Source of the DNA: Naematelia aurantialba
Taxonomy: Eukaryota > Basidiomycota > Tremellomycetes > Tremellales > Naemateliaceae
DNA length: 64,000 nt
Direction of reading: 5' to 3'
Assembly (NCBI GenBank): GCA_021527695.1
Contig: JAKFAO010000006.1
Location: 1,054,001-1,118,000 of the forward strand
Both the position numbers and the translations under genes were made by a program. Below are positions 49,634-60,122 of this stretch, in pieces (the first letter of the stretch is position 1; each line of letters begins with the position of its first letter). The notes beneath the pieces were generated by a model. The model searched no databases. It was not told where the DNA came from and worked only from the letters and a program-made list of their open reading frames with translations.

Positions 49634-52617
49634 TCATCCAGAGCACATGACACAGGCATCCTTGTTGTCGATGCTGCATTGCAGCGCTGCAGCAGCACGC
49701 TCGTCGGCGCGACGCTTCGCCTCCTCGTACGAGATCTCTTCTTCCTCAGATGGGTTGGGCGATTCGGGGCGCATCTTGGCATCAGACGCAGCGGTCACCG
49801 CAGCCGGAACAGGTGCAGACTTCGTGGCGATGGTCACCTGGCGCATGGGGGTAACCAGAGATTCGGTACTTGCAGGCGCGGGAGTGTGCGCCGCCGCCGC
49901 GTTAGCTTTTGCCTCTACACAGAAGTCAGTACCGTCTCCTCAGCACCTAGAAATGCAACGCACGTTTCAAAGTGCCAGCGTCAATGGTGAATTGAATCGC
50001 CTGTGCCGAAGGCTTTGTACGAAGATAGTAGCAGCCAGTTTTGAGACCTCGTTTCCATCCGTAGAAGTGCATCGAGGTCAGTTGGGAGAAGGATGGGTTG
50101 GCAAGGTGAATGTTGAGGGACTGAGATTGGTCGATAAACGCGCCTCGGTCGGCGGCGAGGTCGATGACAGCCTTTTGGGAAATCTCCCAGACAGTCTTGT
50201 AAATAGCCTTGAGCTCAGCAGGGATCGCCGGGATGTTCTGAATGGAACCGCCAGCAGCAATGATGAGGTTTTTCATGTTGTCGTCCCACAAGCCGAGGTT
50301 GATCAAATCGCGTAGTAACCAGGGGCAAACAACTTGGAAGTCACCGGAAAGGACACGGCGGGCGTATAGCATCGACGTGTACGGCTCAAAGCTAAGCGGA
50401 TTAGGAATGATTTCCTAGTACAGAGGGAGACTTACCACTCATTCCAGCCAAGGATCTGCGATGTCGAGGCGGTTGGCATCGGAGCGACAAGCAGGGAGTT
50501 TCGCACACCGTGCTTAGCAATTTTGGCGCGAAGCTCCGACCAGTCCCAGAGATCGGTGGGCACGCGGCCCCACAGGTCGAATTGGAGTTTGCCCTGAGAG
50601 ATTGGCGAGCCTTCGTAGCTCTCGTACTTTCCAAACTCCTGAGCGAGTTCGCAGGAAGACTCCAGAGCAGCGTGATAGATGGTTTCAAAGATCTGGATGT
50701 TGAGCTCCCTGGCAGCAGGCGAGTCGAAGGGCATGCGCAGAGCCATGAAAGCGTCGGCAAGACCCTGGACTCCGAGACCAATAGGACGGTGACGCATGTT
50801 GGAGTTGCGTGCCTCAACGACGGGGTAGTAGTTGCGATTGATCACCTGAAGGTAATTTAGCACGGTCAATGCTAGGACAATGCTGGCTCACAGTGTCTAG
50901 GTTCTTGGTGACCACCTTGGCAATCTCATGAAGCTTCTTGAAGTCGTAGACGCGTCGCTCCATGTCGACGAAAGCAGGGAGCGCAAGCGAAGCCAAGTTA
51001 CACACGGCTACCTCGTCGGGAGCAGAGTACTCGATGATCTCCGTGCACAAGTTGGACGACTTGATGGTGCCTAGGTGTTGCTGGTTGGATTTGCTATTGG
51101 CAGCATCCTTGTAGAGCATGAAGGGGGTACCCGTCTCAGTCTGAGCTTCGAGAATGGCGAACCAAAGCTTTTGAGCTTTGATTGTCTTGCGACCTTTGCC
51201 GGCTTGCTCGTAGCTCTCATAGAGGCGCTCAAACTCCTCACTGTGACAATCCGCAAGGCCGGGGCATTCGGCGGGACACATCAGGGTCCAGTCACCATCA
51301 GACTCGACTCGCTTCATGAACAGGTCGGAAATCCAAAGTGCGTAGAAGAGGTCACGAGCACGAACTTCTTCTTTGCCGTGGTTCTTGCGCAGGTCAAGGA
51401 AATCAAAGATATCTGCGTGCCATGGCTCGAGGTAGATGGCGAAAGCACCTGGTCTCTTGTTACCACCCTGGTCTACGTATCGAGCAGTAGCATCGTATGC
51501 TCGAAGCATGGGGACGATACCGTTCGAGTAACCGTTGGTACCCGCAATGTACGAGCCCTTGGCCCGGATGTTGTGGATGTGGAGACCGATGCCACCTGCA
51601 GTCTTGGAGATCTTGGCGCAAGTCTTCAGCGTCTCGTAGATGCCATCGATGGAGTCGTCTTGCATGGCGACGAGGAAGCAAGAAGACATTTGGGCGTGGG
51701 GGGTTCCAGCATTGAAGAGCTGACGTCAGATGCATTCGTATATTAGAGACTTACAGTAGGTGAAGCATGAGTGAAATATCGCTCAGACATCAAGGTGTAT
51801 GTCTCAATGGCCTTTTCAATGTTAGAGCCATGAATGCCGATTGCCACACGCATGATCATGTGTTGTGGGCGCTCAACAATCTTGCCGTTGATGCGCAGGA
51901 GGTAAGATCGCTCAAGAGTCTTGAAACCAAAATAGTTGTACGCAAAGTCTCGGTCGTAGATGATGGCTGAGTCGAGCTGCTCCTTGTTCTCCATGACGAC
52001 CTTGAAAACGTCGTCGGCGATCATGGGTGCGTGCTTGCCAGTCTTGGGGTTGACCCAATGGTACAAGTCCGACACAACAGAGGAGAAGGACTTCTTGGTT
52101 TCCTTGTGGAGGTTGGAGATGGCGATACGGGCGGCGAGAATAGCGTAATCTGGGTGTTTGGTGGTGAGGTATGCGGCAGTTTCCGCGGCAAGGTTATCAA
52201 GTTCAACAGTGGTGATTCCGGCCTAATAACGCTTCAGCCGTGTCACACATCAAATATTGCTAGTCACACTTACGTGTACGCCTGCGACCACTTTCATCGT
52301 GATCTCTGCGGGTTCCACAAAGTTGGGGTCAAGACCGTAAGAGAGCTTGTTGATCTGGGTTGGTCAGCACAATTGCGTCCCAGTCGGCACAGTGGGGAGT
52401 ACCCCGTCGTGGAAACACGAAAGTGATACTTACTCGTGCAGTGACCTGATGGAGGCACAGAGAGAGACATGATCAGCTATCACCCCTTGAGGATCTACAA
52501 TCGCGCATACCTTGTCGAACGCCACTGAGCTCCGTAAGCTATATTGCCACGATGAGACTAAGAATGCAGCTTACCTGGCTCCTTGCGCCCATCGCGCTTG
52601 TAGATCCACATCACCAT
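49634..52617 (-). CDS. RNR1: Ribonucleoside-diphosphate reductase large subunit (class I)
   Basis: Catalytic alpha subunit that makes deoxyribonucleotides. Exon 1 (52575-52617) reads [14 protein letters not shown]; two micro-exons of 14 nt (52511-52524, VAFDK) and 12 nt (52434-52445, VTAR) follow, then INKLSYGLD. These rebuild the conserved ATP-cone stretch. Later: [27 protein letters not shown] (active-site Cys in SSCFL), [42 protein letters not shown] (radical-site Cys in LCTE) and [33 protein letters not shown] follows, then [15 protein letters not shown], the radical-transfer Tyr pair in [16 protein letters not shown], and the C-terminal redox pair CVMC in the last residues (DACVMCSG). 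All expected catalytic residues are visible. Three MluI boxes, a TATA box and a probable 5'-UTR intron lie upstream, fitting G1/S control. Confidence 0.95.
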
Positions 52618-52633
52618 CGTGAGGAATTCCTGA

Positions 52634-52785
52634 CTGGAGGGAAGGAAGGATGTAACGAGAAGGCCAGGTCAAACGAGCGTTGCTTGCAAGACTGTCCGGA
52701 TTAGCTCAGGCAATCCAGGCGCGCATCGCAGCTTGATCTGGGTGGTATGGCTACCATGGTAGAGGAGGAGCGTCAGGTAACTCAC
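52634..52785 (-). other. Probable 5'-UTR intron of RNR1
   Basis: On the minus strand a GTGAGT donor at 52785 and a CTCCAG acceptor at 52634 enclose 152 nt just before the RNR1 ATG at 52617. No coding consequence is expected. This is inferred from splice consensus only. Confidence 0.5.
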
Positions 52786-52877
52786 GTCGAGAGCGGATCC
52801 GGAGCAGGTCAGTGGAGAAAGCAAAGGAGGAAAAGCTACGGGTTAATGGAGGAGGAAAGACGAAAGTGAAATAGGAA

Positions 52878-52884
52878 TTTTATA
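52878..52884 (-). promoter_or_regulatory. TATA box of RNR1
   Basis: TATAAAA on the minus strand, about 95 bp before the proposed 5'-UTR intron and about 260 bp upstream of the ATG. Its spacing to the MluI boxes (about 80-150 bp further upstream) is sensible for a promoter. Confidence 0.5.
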
Positions 52885-52964
52885 AATCGTCTTGGGTCGC
52901 GTCAACTCTGCACGGAAGCAAAACTTTTGGTCGCGTTGGTGATTTCATGATAAATCAGATGGGC

Positions 52965-53033
52965 ACGCGTCGCGTCTCTTTCTCTTTCTTTCTTTCCCCG
53001 TCGCGTCGCGTCCTCTACGCGTCTCTTACGCGT
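52965..53033. promoter_or_regulatory. RNR1: Three MluI cell-cycle boxes (ACGCGT) in the RNR1 promoter
   Basis: Perfect ACGCGT palindromes at 52965-52970, 53017-53022 and 53028-53033, with further CGCGT-like matches in between (GTCGCGTCGCG). ACGCGT is the established MBF (Mbp1/Swi6) site that drives G1/S genes, RNR1 among them. Three exact copies in 69 bp are far above chance. The remaining interval up to the GH128 gene at 53803 shows no gene. Confidence 0.75.
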
Positions 53034-53802
53034 CTCGGTGTTATGCTGCGGCTCATCGTGACTACTAGAGCTCGGGGTGTCTTGGTCATATCTAGTTATT
53101 CGTCTATCCAGACCCTGGAGCACGCCTTTGTTGACACTCTGGACATGAACCTGAGTCGACATGAGCAACTGACAGCCAGTATGTCTAAGCAACAAGGCGG
53201 CCATGGCAGTCTGCGTATCGACGTAGAGCTCGGGTCCTTTGGGGACCGTATGGCGCTGTCATGACTCTCCCCATGCCCGGCAATGTCCAAAGCGCTTGCT
53301 GACAAGCGTGAATCGCTCATTCGGAACCAGTTTCAAAGTGTCCTGCAGAACATGCAAAGCCCTGGACGGACACCACACGCTGTGGTGGTCCGATCCAGTC
53401 GCCTCGTCGATGCCTCGCATAGCCATATTCCGCTTGTGCTAGACCCAGAAGCCGACGCTCACTGCCATCTGACATGCTGTGGCCCTGTCCCGCTATATAT
53501 AGCCCCTTCCCTCGTTGGATATCACTCGACGTGGAGATCACTCGGCGAGGGAGAGAGTGCCTCTGCTGGGGCATCACTCAACGCGGTAATCATTAAACAC
53601 GCTCGTCCCCTCCAATGGCAGACCGTGCCCTCATACCATGCTGTGCATCACTTACCTGTTTGATCCCCAATCTCTAACCAAGTAACATCGAGCCTCTGTG
53701 CCAAGGATGTCGGATGCCTGATTGTTCATCTGGATCGATCAAGTCTGATCGCTGATAGGTGCTCGTCGCATCCAGTAAGAGTCATTTAGGGGTGGACGAG
53801 CG

Positions 53803-55327
53803 ATGCGTAGTGCGCCGCATAGCACGATCCCTCGCGTATCACACCTGATCCTCACGGCCCTTGGTTTCTTGCAGTTCGGACACTGTGCCAACTGCACTTC
53901 ATCAGGCCTCGCATGGGCGAATGGGAACTATGTCCCCATGTCTTCCTTCTCCGGCCCCAACACACGTATATCGGCCTACTATACATGGTCCCCGACACCC
54001 GTTTCCCCTGGTACAACCGACACCACCGTCAATGCCTCTTCTACAGACTCCGGCATCGATTCTTCTCCCACCACCACCGGTGACAGCGTCGCGTCTTCGG
54101 CCGTTCCCTTCCCATTCGTCCCAATGCTATGGGGCTGCAATGCAACCTACACTGTCCCATTTGATCTTGCCGTCCAATCCAACTTTGACGGCGCGATTCT
54201 CACTCCCGACCGCGCTATACTGGGGTTCAATGAGCCAGATCTCGTTGGGCAGGCACAATGTACGCCCGCCGAAGCAGCCGACGCATGGAAGACGCATTTG
54301 GAGCCCCTTGGGCGGGGAGGAGAAGGCGGCTATAAGCTGGGGAGTCCGGCAGTGACAAGTGGGCCGGGTGGGAAGCAGTGGATGATAGAATGGTTCCAGG
54401 AATGTAATGGAGGATGCAGTCCGGATTTCATTGCTCTGCACTGGGTGAGCATTGCGTCCGAGTTTCTTCCCTCTCTCTTCTCTCTTCTCTCCTCTCTCCC
54501 GTCTCCCTTCCTAACCCCATTCCACAACGCCGCACCACTTTTATATTTGTTTTCGATCAAGCTCATGTCCTGTGCATCTCCGAGACATTTAATGGCGTCT
54601 GGTGCCCGTCAGAGCCCAGTGCGGACCAACTGTTCGCGCCGCTCGTACCGGCATCGAGGGCTGACGCTGTTGGCCATGTGGCAGTACGACACATCGTCCC
54701 AAGCATTCATCGAATACATCCTCGACTTTTACGAAACATTTCAGTTCCCAATATGGATCACCGAATACGCCGTGCAGAACTTTTCTGCTGCCAGCGACGC
54801 TCAACAGACGAATTTGCAGGAGATCGTGACGTTTATGGATGTTACGAGAGAGTACATGCAGAGCGTTGATTGGGTCGAGCGCGATTTCTGGTTTGGAGCA
54901 ATGTACGATATGGTGCGTTGTTGAGGGCTTCTAGCACCTCTGTCCTTTCTTCCACGTCATCTTTTGATCATTTCCTCAAGCTTCAGAGCAAGAGCACAAC
55001 TGCCACGATGAGAGCTGGCTGTTCGTTCCCGTGTTGGCTGTGAGGCCAAGGCCGCATGGCAAAAACTGACTCTAGGGCTAGCAAGGTGTCAATGACCTCG
55101 ACTGCCTCTTCGATCTCTCGCCCCAGGACGTCGAGCGTCGTACAGGGACACTAAGCCCTCTCGGGGTGCGATACGCGGGAGTCAACGGGTCTGGGTGTGC
55201 AGATCTGAGTAGCGGTGGCGCGTCGAATAGTGCTGTCGCCACCCGCCACGCAGATCATCATCCCTGCAGAAACCGTCGAAAGACGACCATCGTCTTTGCA
55301 TCGCTTCTTCTCCTATGGGTATTATGA
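53803..55327 (+). CDS. GH128 (Asl1-like) beta-1,3-glucanase family protein, secreted, probable GPI anchor
   Basis: Secreted protein of the glycoside hydrolase 128 / alkali-sensitive-linkage (Asl1) family. The N-terminal signal peptide is VSHLILTALGFLQFGHC. The barrel has SGLAWANGNYVP, YYTWSPTP, FVPMLWGC, AILGFNEPDLVGQAQ (catalytic Glu in NEPD), LGSPAVTSGPGGKQW, PDFIALHW|YDTS across an intron of about 240 nt, and FPIWITEYAVQNFS with the second catalytic Glu in TEYA. FGAMYDM|QGVNDLDCLFD is joined over an intron of about 160 nt. A Ser/Gly segment and a basic patch precede a hydrophobic C-terminal tail (TIVFASLLLLWVL) ending at the stop, consistent with a GPI signal. A Ser/Thr insertion (about residues 65-100) may be O-mannosylated. 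The stop is 82 bp from that of the convergent HUA1-like gene. Confidence 0.88.
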
Positions 55328-55409
55328 TGCATAAAGCATACAACATACAGCATACATCATACAAAACAGTGATTATAATTGCAGGTGCGATCCACCATTA
55401 GATCTTAGC

Positions 55410-56907
55410 TTACGGAAACACCCTGCCCAGGCCGCGACATTCCCAACACCGACCGTCGTCGAATCCAAAAAAACTGACTTCCCGACCATCACCTCCGCAC
55501 CGCCAACAGAGCCTACAGCCGAATCGTCAGCACAGCAATCCAGACTCATAAGTCGGCCCAAGGCCGGACTCCCGGCATTGCTCCCCCTCTCTACTCAGAC
55601 TTTGCGCCTGTCCCGTTCTGCATTCCTTCGCTGGCCGCCCCCAATTACTTGGTGGCGGTAAAACTCACCGGCCACCGATCCTCGGATCTCCAGGACCAAC
55701 CACTAGAGCGCCCTGAGGTATGCCGCTGGTATGCTGCACGTACACGCCCTGATTGCCATACGGCATGGCCTGAGGTGGGGGCGGAGGCGGTCTGTAATGC
55801 CCCGGATACGAGTTCCATCCACCTTGCTGCGGAACTGGTGGGAGTGACTGCCCGTACTGCGGACTTGGGGAGAAAGCTGGGAGAGGACGCTGGAAATTGG
55901 ACGCCGAAGCCGTGCTTGCGTTGGCGCCGGGGTCTGAGGACACCTTGTACGAGTTGGCAAGCGCAGAAGTATACGGCTTCCCGTACTTGCGCCAGTCCTG
56001 CAATGCGATAGCAGATTAGCAAGCCTTTCAGAACGACACACCATGTGTCGAGGGGTGCAGGCGGAAGTTCTGCATTCAAAGAGAGGAGTCGATTGACAGC
56101 GAGGTGCAGAAGATAGTTGCAGCATGAATGGATAGAGTGGTTGGGACGGCTGAGGGTAGCCGTGCAAGGAGAGAGGGACACACCGATTCGTGTGGGTTGG
56201 AAGGATCATTCGCTTTGTATCCCGTGTTTCCACCTGCGCAGCATCAGCACCGCGTCTTCCATGTCGTTTCACTCGTGCGAGTATGGTCGAGAACAGGACC
56301 CTGTTATCAACCGAATCCACTGACATTTATGGCAAAAATGTCCTTTGGGATACACGAGCAGCTGGCCACGGTGGAGAAGTGGCCGGCCAGGTGTAGGTAC
56401 TTCGGTAGGCGACGAGTCCTGTAGCCGAGGCGGAGGCGGCCGAACCTGGCCTGCTTGCCCTTGCTCCATAACCATGTTGCCGATTGGCGTGCCGGGTTCA
56501 CTCTGTTCGCCCGTCCCTTTGCCATACGACCCAGAGCTGTAATGGCTGCCCGTCCGATCAGGATGCACAGGTGGTGGCGGGGGACGACCCATGGCTTGCC
56601 CCGCCGAGGGACCTCCACCTCCCCCGGTCGGACCATAGGGTCCGGTATGTTGTGGTCGTGGGCCATACCCCACGCCTACACCCGTAATGTTGTTCTCAAG
56701 GCGGGAGGGTAGTGGAGGCGGACCGGAAAAATCGACATGCGCAGGCCCCGACTGGAGGCTCATCTGTCCCGTACTCGCGGATGGAGTATAGGCGGGTGGC
56801 GGCTCATCGGTGATCTGCGTTTCGGCGCGCTCGTTGCCGCTGGGCGAGGTTGACTCTGCAGGTCGGGAGGTTGGTGGAGGGTGTGGAGGGGGAGCATACT
56901 GTGACAT
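55410..56907 (-). CDS. HUA1: HUA1-like proline-rich protein with two zinc-binding CxxC pairs
   Basis: Homolog of yeast Hua1, a cytosolic protein linked to actin patches and ubiquitin-ligase (Rsp5) adaptors. The N-terminal half is Pro/Gly-rich, with a PPAY motif (DEPPPAYTPS) that would bind WW domains. The conserved core reads PKGHFCHKC|QNTGYKANDPSNPHESCW|RKYGKPYTSALA, with introns at the bars. A second Pro/Gln/Tyr-rich linker follows (QGGWNSYPGHYRPPPPPPQ). The last exon, reached across an intron of about 180 nt, is RLCWRCGGDGREVSFF...GRCWECRGLGRVFP, giving two more CxxC pairs of DnaJ-type zinc-finger spacing. The match of this small final exon to the Hua1 C-terminus fixes the gene end at 55410. 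It is divergent from the amylase gene across 961 bp. Confidence 0.82.
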
Positions 56908-57307
56908 GATGGTCCGAGATATGAGAATGAAACACTCGAGGTCCTCAGGAGCCGTCGTCCCTTCAAAGAGTCGAGTCCTGGAATCGATGTGCTCCAGGAG
57001 AGTCGAGGCCGTCTGAAGCCGTTAAAGATGCGGGAGCAGAGGCTTCCAGAGGACGAATAGTTACGAGAACGATGAGACTGGGCACAGCAGTTCGCCACGT
57101 GGACTGGAGCCCCGCAGCACGAGAGGGGATGAATACATGTCGCCAGTTTGTAATCAATAAACAAGGATGATTAGCAAAGTGATTAGGAGTAATCCTACTG
57201 CGGGGGATGACGGAGCCGCGGTGAAACGCGTCGCAGACAGGCTAAACGCTTACCTCGTCCTGAATTCAGGGTATTGCAAGCGGCTGTTGACACCGAGGCC
57301 TTTGCTC

Positions 57308-57417
57308 CAGACCACCTCCCCCCTCCCTCCCTCCCTCCCTCCCTCCCTGCCTCCCTGCCTCCCTCCCTCCCTCCCTCCCTCCCTCCCCCCCCCTCCCCCC
57401 CCTCCCCCCCCCCCCCA
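57308..57417. repeat. (TCCC)n / poly-C tract, G-rich on the minus strand
   Basis: About 110 bp of CCCT repeats with two TGCC variants, grading into runs of 6-9 C, in the 961-bp gap between divergent HUA1-like and amylase genes. The minus strand has many runs of three or more G at short spacing. The rest of 56908-57868 shows no gene; 57540-57868 is the pyrimidine-rich leader of the amylase. Confidence 0.85.
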
Positions 57418-57868
57418 AAACACACACTGACCCTGACGCCCCCCCCTGAAAATAGAAACAGTTGACAACATGTTCGCTGCGGGGAAATCGGGACGCCAAA
57501 ACTAAAGAGCTGTGCGATAAAAAGTGTGTGTACACACACCTGGCTCTACTACAAGACACTCGTCGTTCGTTTTCTGTCTTTCTGGCAGCACCATCCTCTT
57601 GTCCTGCACATCTGTCTGTCTCTTCTCGAGAGCTTCTGGCGTTCCCCGGTCATACACATCCCCCGTCAACCAGCCGTCCTCCGTCAAGAGTACCCGCTAG
57701 CTTCCTTTGCACAGTCTCTTGCTTCTGCTATCCTTTGCTACGCCCCGTTCATTGCCCACGCTCACCAAACCCCGCTCGATCATCGCCAGACCTGCTCAAT
57801 AGCCTGAGAGACATCTTCATACTCTCTCGCCACAATTCAACGGCTCTCCTCAACACCACGCCTTCAAC

Positions 57869-59590
57869 ATGCGCCTGATCGCCTTGCTGCCCCTGCTGCT
57901 GCTGCCAGCTTCGCTGGGGCTTGATACCTCGTCGATGCGCGCTCGCACCGTCTATCAGCTCGTGACGGACCGCTTCGCACGCGATTCTTCCGACACATCG
58001 ACGTGTGACACAGCCGCCCGCGAGTACTGCGGCGGCACCTGGTCAAAGATCTCATCCTACCTCTCGTACATTCGAGGTATGGGCTTTGATACCATCTGGA
58101 TCTCCCCCGTCGTTTCCAACATTGGCGGTACGACAGGCGAGGGAGAATCGTATCACGGTTATTGGACGCTTGACCCCAGTACAGTCAACACCAACTTTGG
58201 CACCACGACCGACCTGGAAGACTTGGCCTCTGCGGTACACGATGCAGGCATGTATCTCATGGTCGACGTCGTCATCAATCACGTCGCAGCCACATCGTCT
58301 AGCACATTTGCACCCTCTGACTCCTATGGCCCCTTCTCCACCTCGGACGACTACCACCCATTCTGCTGGATTGACGATTACTCCAATCAGACCGACGTCG
58401 AGCAATGCTGGCTCGGAGACACGTCTGTTGCTCTTCCCGACCTCAACACCGAGTCCTCTACAGTCACCACCTACTGGAACGACTGGATCACCAGTCTCGT
58501 CAGCAATTATTCGATTGACGCGATCCGCATCGACACGGTCAAGCATATTCGCCACTCTTTCTGGCCCGACTTTGCCAGTGCCGCGGGTGTCTTCTGTGTG
58601 GGCGAGGTCCTCGATGGTGATGCCACATACGTGGCAGCGTACCAAAACACCAGCGTCAATCCGTTCAATTATCCCATTTATTACCCGCTCGTTCGTGCAT
58701 TCAATTCCACCAGCGGCGACCTCGACGATCTCGTCGACATGGTCGCCACAGCGAAGAGCGTCTTTTCGGATGTTACCCTTCTTGGAACCTTCCTCAACAA
58801 CCACGACAATGCAAGATTCGAGAATTACACTAGTGACGAGGCGGTAAGTCATGCAATGATCTTGGCTGATGTTAGCTCATTATGAATGCACACGCGTATC
58901 CGTTGGTCACCGACGGCATCCCCTTTGTGTATTGTGAGTCTCCCCTCCAATCCCACTGACGTTAGACGGAAGCGAGGCCGGCTTTAGCGGTGGTGATGAC
59001 CCCTACAATCGCGAGCCTTTGTGGACCTCAAACTACGACACTAACTCTGTAAGTGTTCCTATGACTTGGCTTACGCAGACCATGTACCAATTCTTCACCA
59101 AACTCAACGCGGCGCGTTCCGCAGCCGGCAACGCATCCAGCTCTTTCTACTCTACTCAGGTGGGTCTCCAACACTGCACGACTAACGTCAGATGACCTTG
59201 TCACAACCATCCGATACTGAGCTCCTAATCGTAAAGAACCCCTTGATCTCGGTGCTCACCACGGTTGGCTCTTCTGGATCTGCTAGCGCTGTGTCGATCT
59301 CCTCATCCACTTCGTCGTGGTCTGCCAACACAGTTATTATCGACGCCGTATCGTGTACCACCTTCACGACAGACAGCAGCGGCAATTTGAGCGTCACGTT
59401 CGATAGCGGAAAGCCACGGGTGCTTATTGCGGAGTCGCAAAAGGGCAGCCTCTGTGCGAACACAAGCACCAACTCGACCACTACGTCTTCTTCTTCTTCT
59501 CCTTCTTCTTCTTCTACCTCGTCCGCGGGCAGAAACGAAGCGAGATGGGCACTGGGCCTACTTGGGGTCGTCTTCAGCCTTGTGTTATAG
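57869..59590 (+). CDS. GH13 alpha-amylase family protein, secreted, probable GPI anchor
   Basis: Secreted alpha-amylase. The signal peptide MRLIALLPLLLLPASLG is followed by RTVYQLVTDRFARD and DTIWISPVVSNI. The four GH13 regions are clear: YLMVDVVINHVA (I), DAIRIDTVKHI with the nucleophile Asp (II), FCVGEVLDGD with the acid/base Glu (III) and TFLNNHDNARF with the third Asp (IV). After introns come [28 protein letters not shown] and a beta domain (TELLIVKNPLISVLTT, SANTVIIDAVSC). A Ser/Thr run and a hydrophobic tail (RWALGLLGVVFSLVL) follow, typical of GPI signals. GPI-type fungal GH13 proteins include wall-remodelling glucanotransferases; both regional His residues (INH, NHD) are kept here, as in true hydrolases. 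Substrate preference is therefore open. Confidence 0.92.
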
Positions 59591-60122
59591 ATTATAGACG
59601 GTCATGCACATGGACCTTTGATCGTGCGGCGCATTACTTCATGCTCGATAAAGTATACATATGCTGGAAGAGTAATGCTGTACCAATCAACCGAACGGTT
59701 CATCTTCTTCCTTCCGCCTCTGCCTTCTCGTGATCATATCGGGCGAGAGCCTCACGACTCTTTCGATTCCTCTCCTTGGCGTGCTCTCTATTCCGGGTGG
59801 TCCTCTCGATCCTCTGTGCTCATGAGCTGTCTCTCCCCCCTGTTTCCCCAGCGTCTCGCCTCACCTCTTGCTTAAGACACAAGCCCAACGCATGTTTGTG
59901 ATTGTTACATGCCCCCGAGAGTCTATGCAGCAGGCCCTTTGCGTGGCATGCCTCGAGTGCCATTATCAGCTCCCTGCATGCTACCCCTCAGCTGCTGATG
60001 CTCTCCTGAGTAAACGCACCAATCTGCTTTTCCGGGACCTCCAAGTGTGAGTGCATGGTGGAATAATGTACAAACACAAAAGACAAAATTCATCCACGTT
60101 GCCTATTTCGTTCACGACGTCC
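59591..60122. other. Intergenic between amylase and COG3, no gene seen
   Basis: 532 bp between two + strand genes. No motif-bearing open frame. The last 60 bp include a possible alternative COG3 start (ATG at 60066). Confidence 0.55.

Noticed and set aside
57167..57430. Proline-rich open frame across the CCCT tract
   Set aside because: Produced entirely by the CCCT repeat; no start context, no splice continuation.
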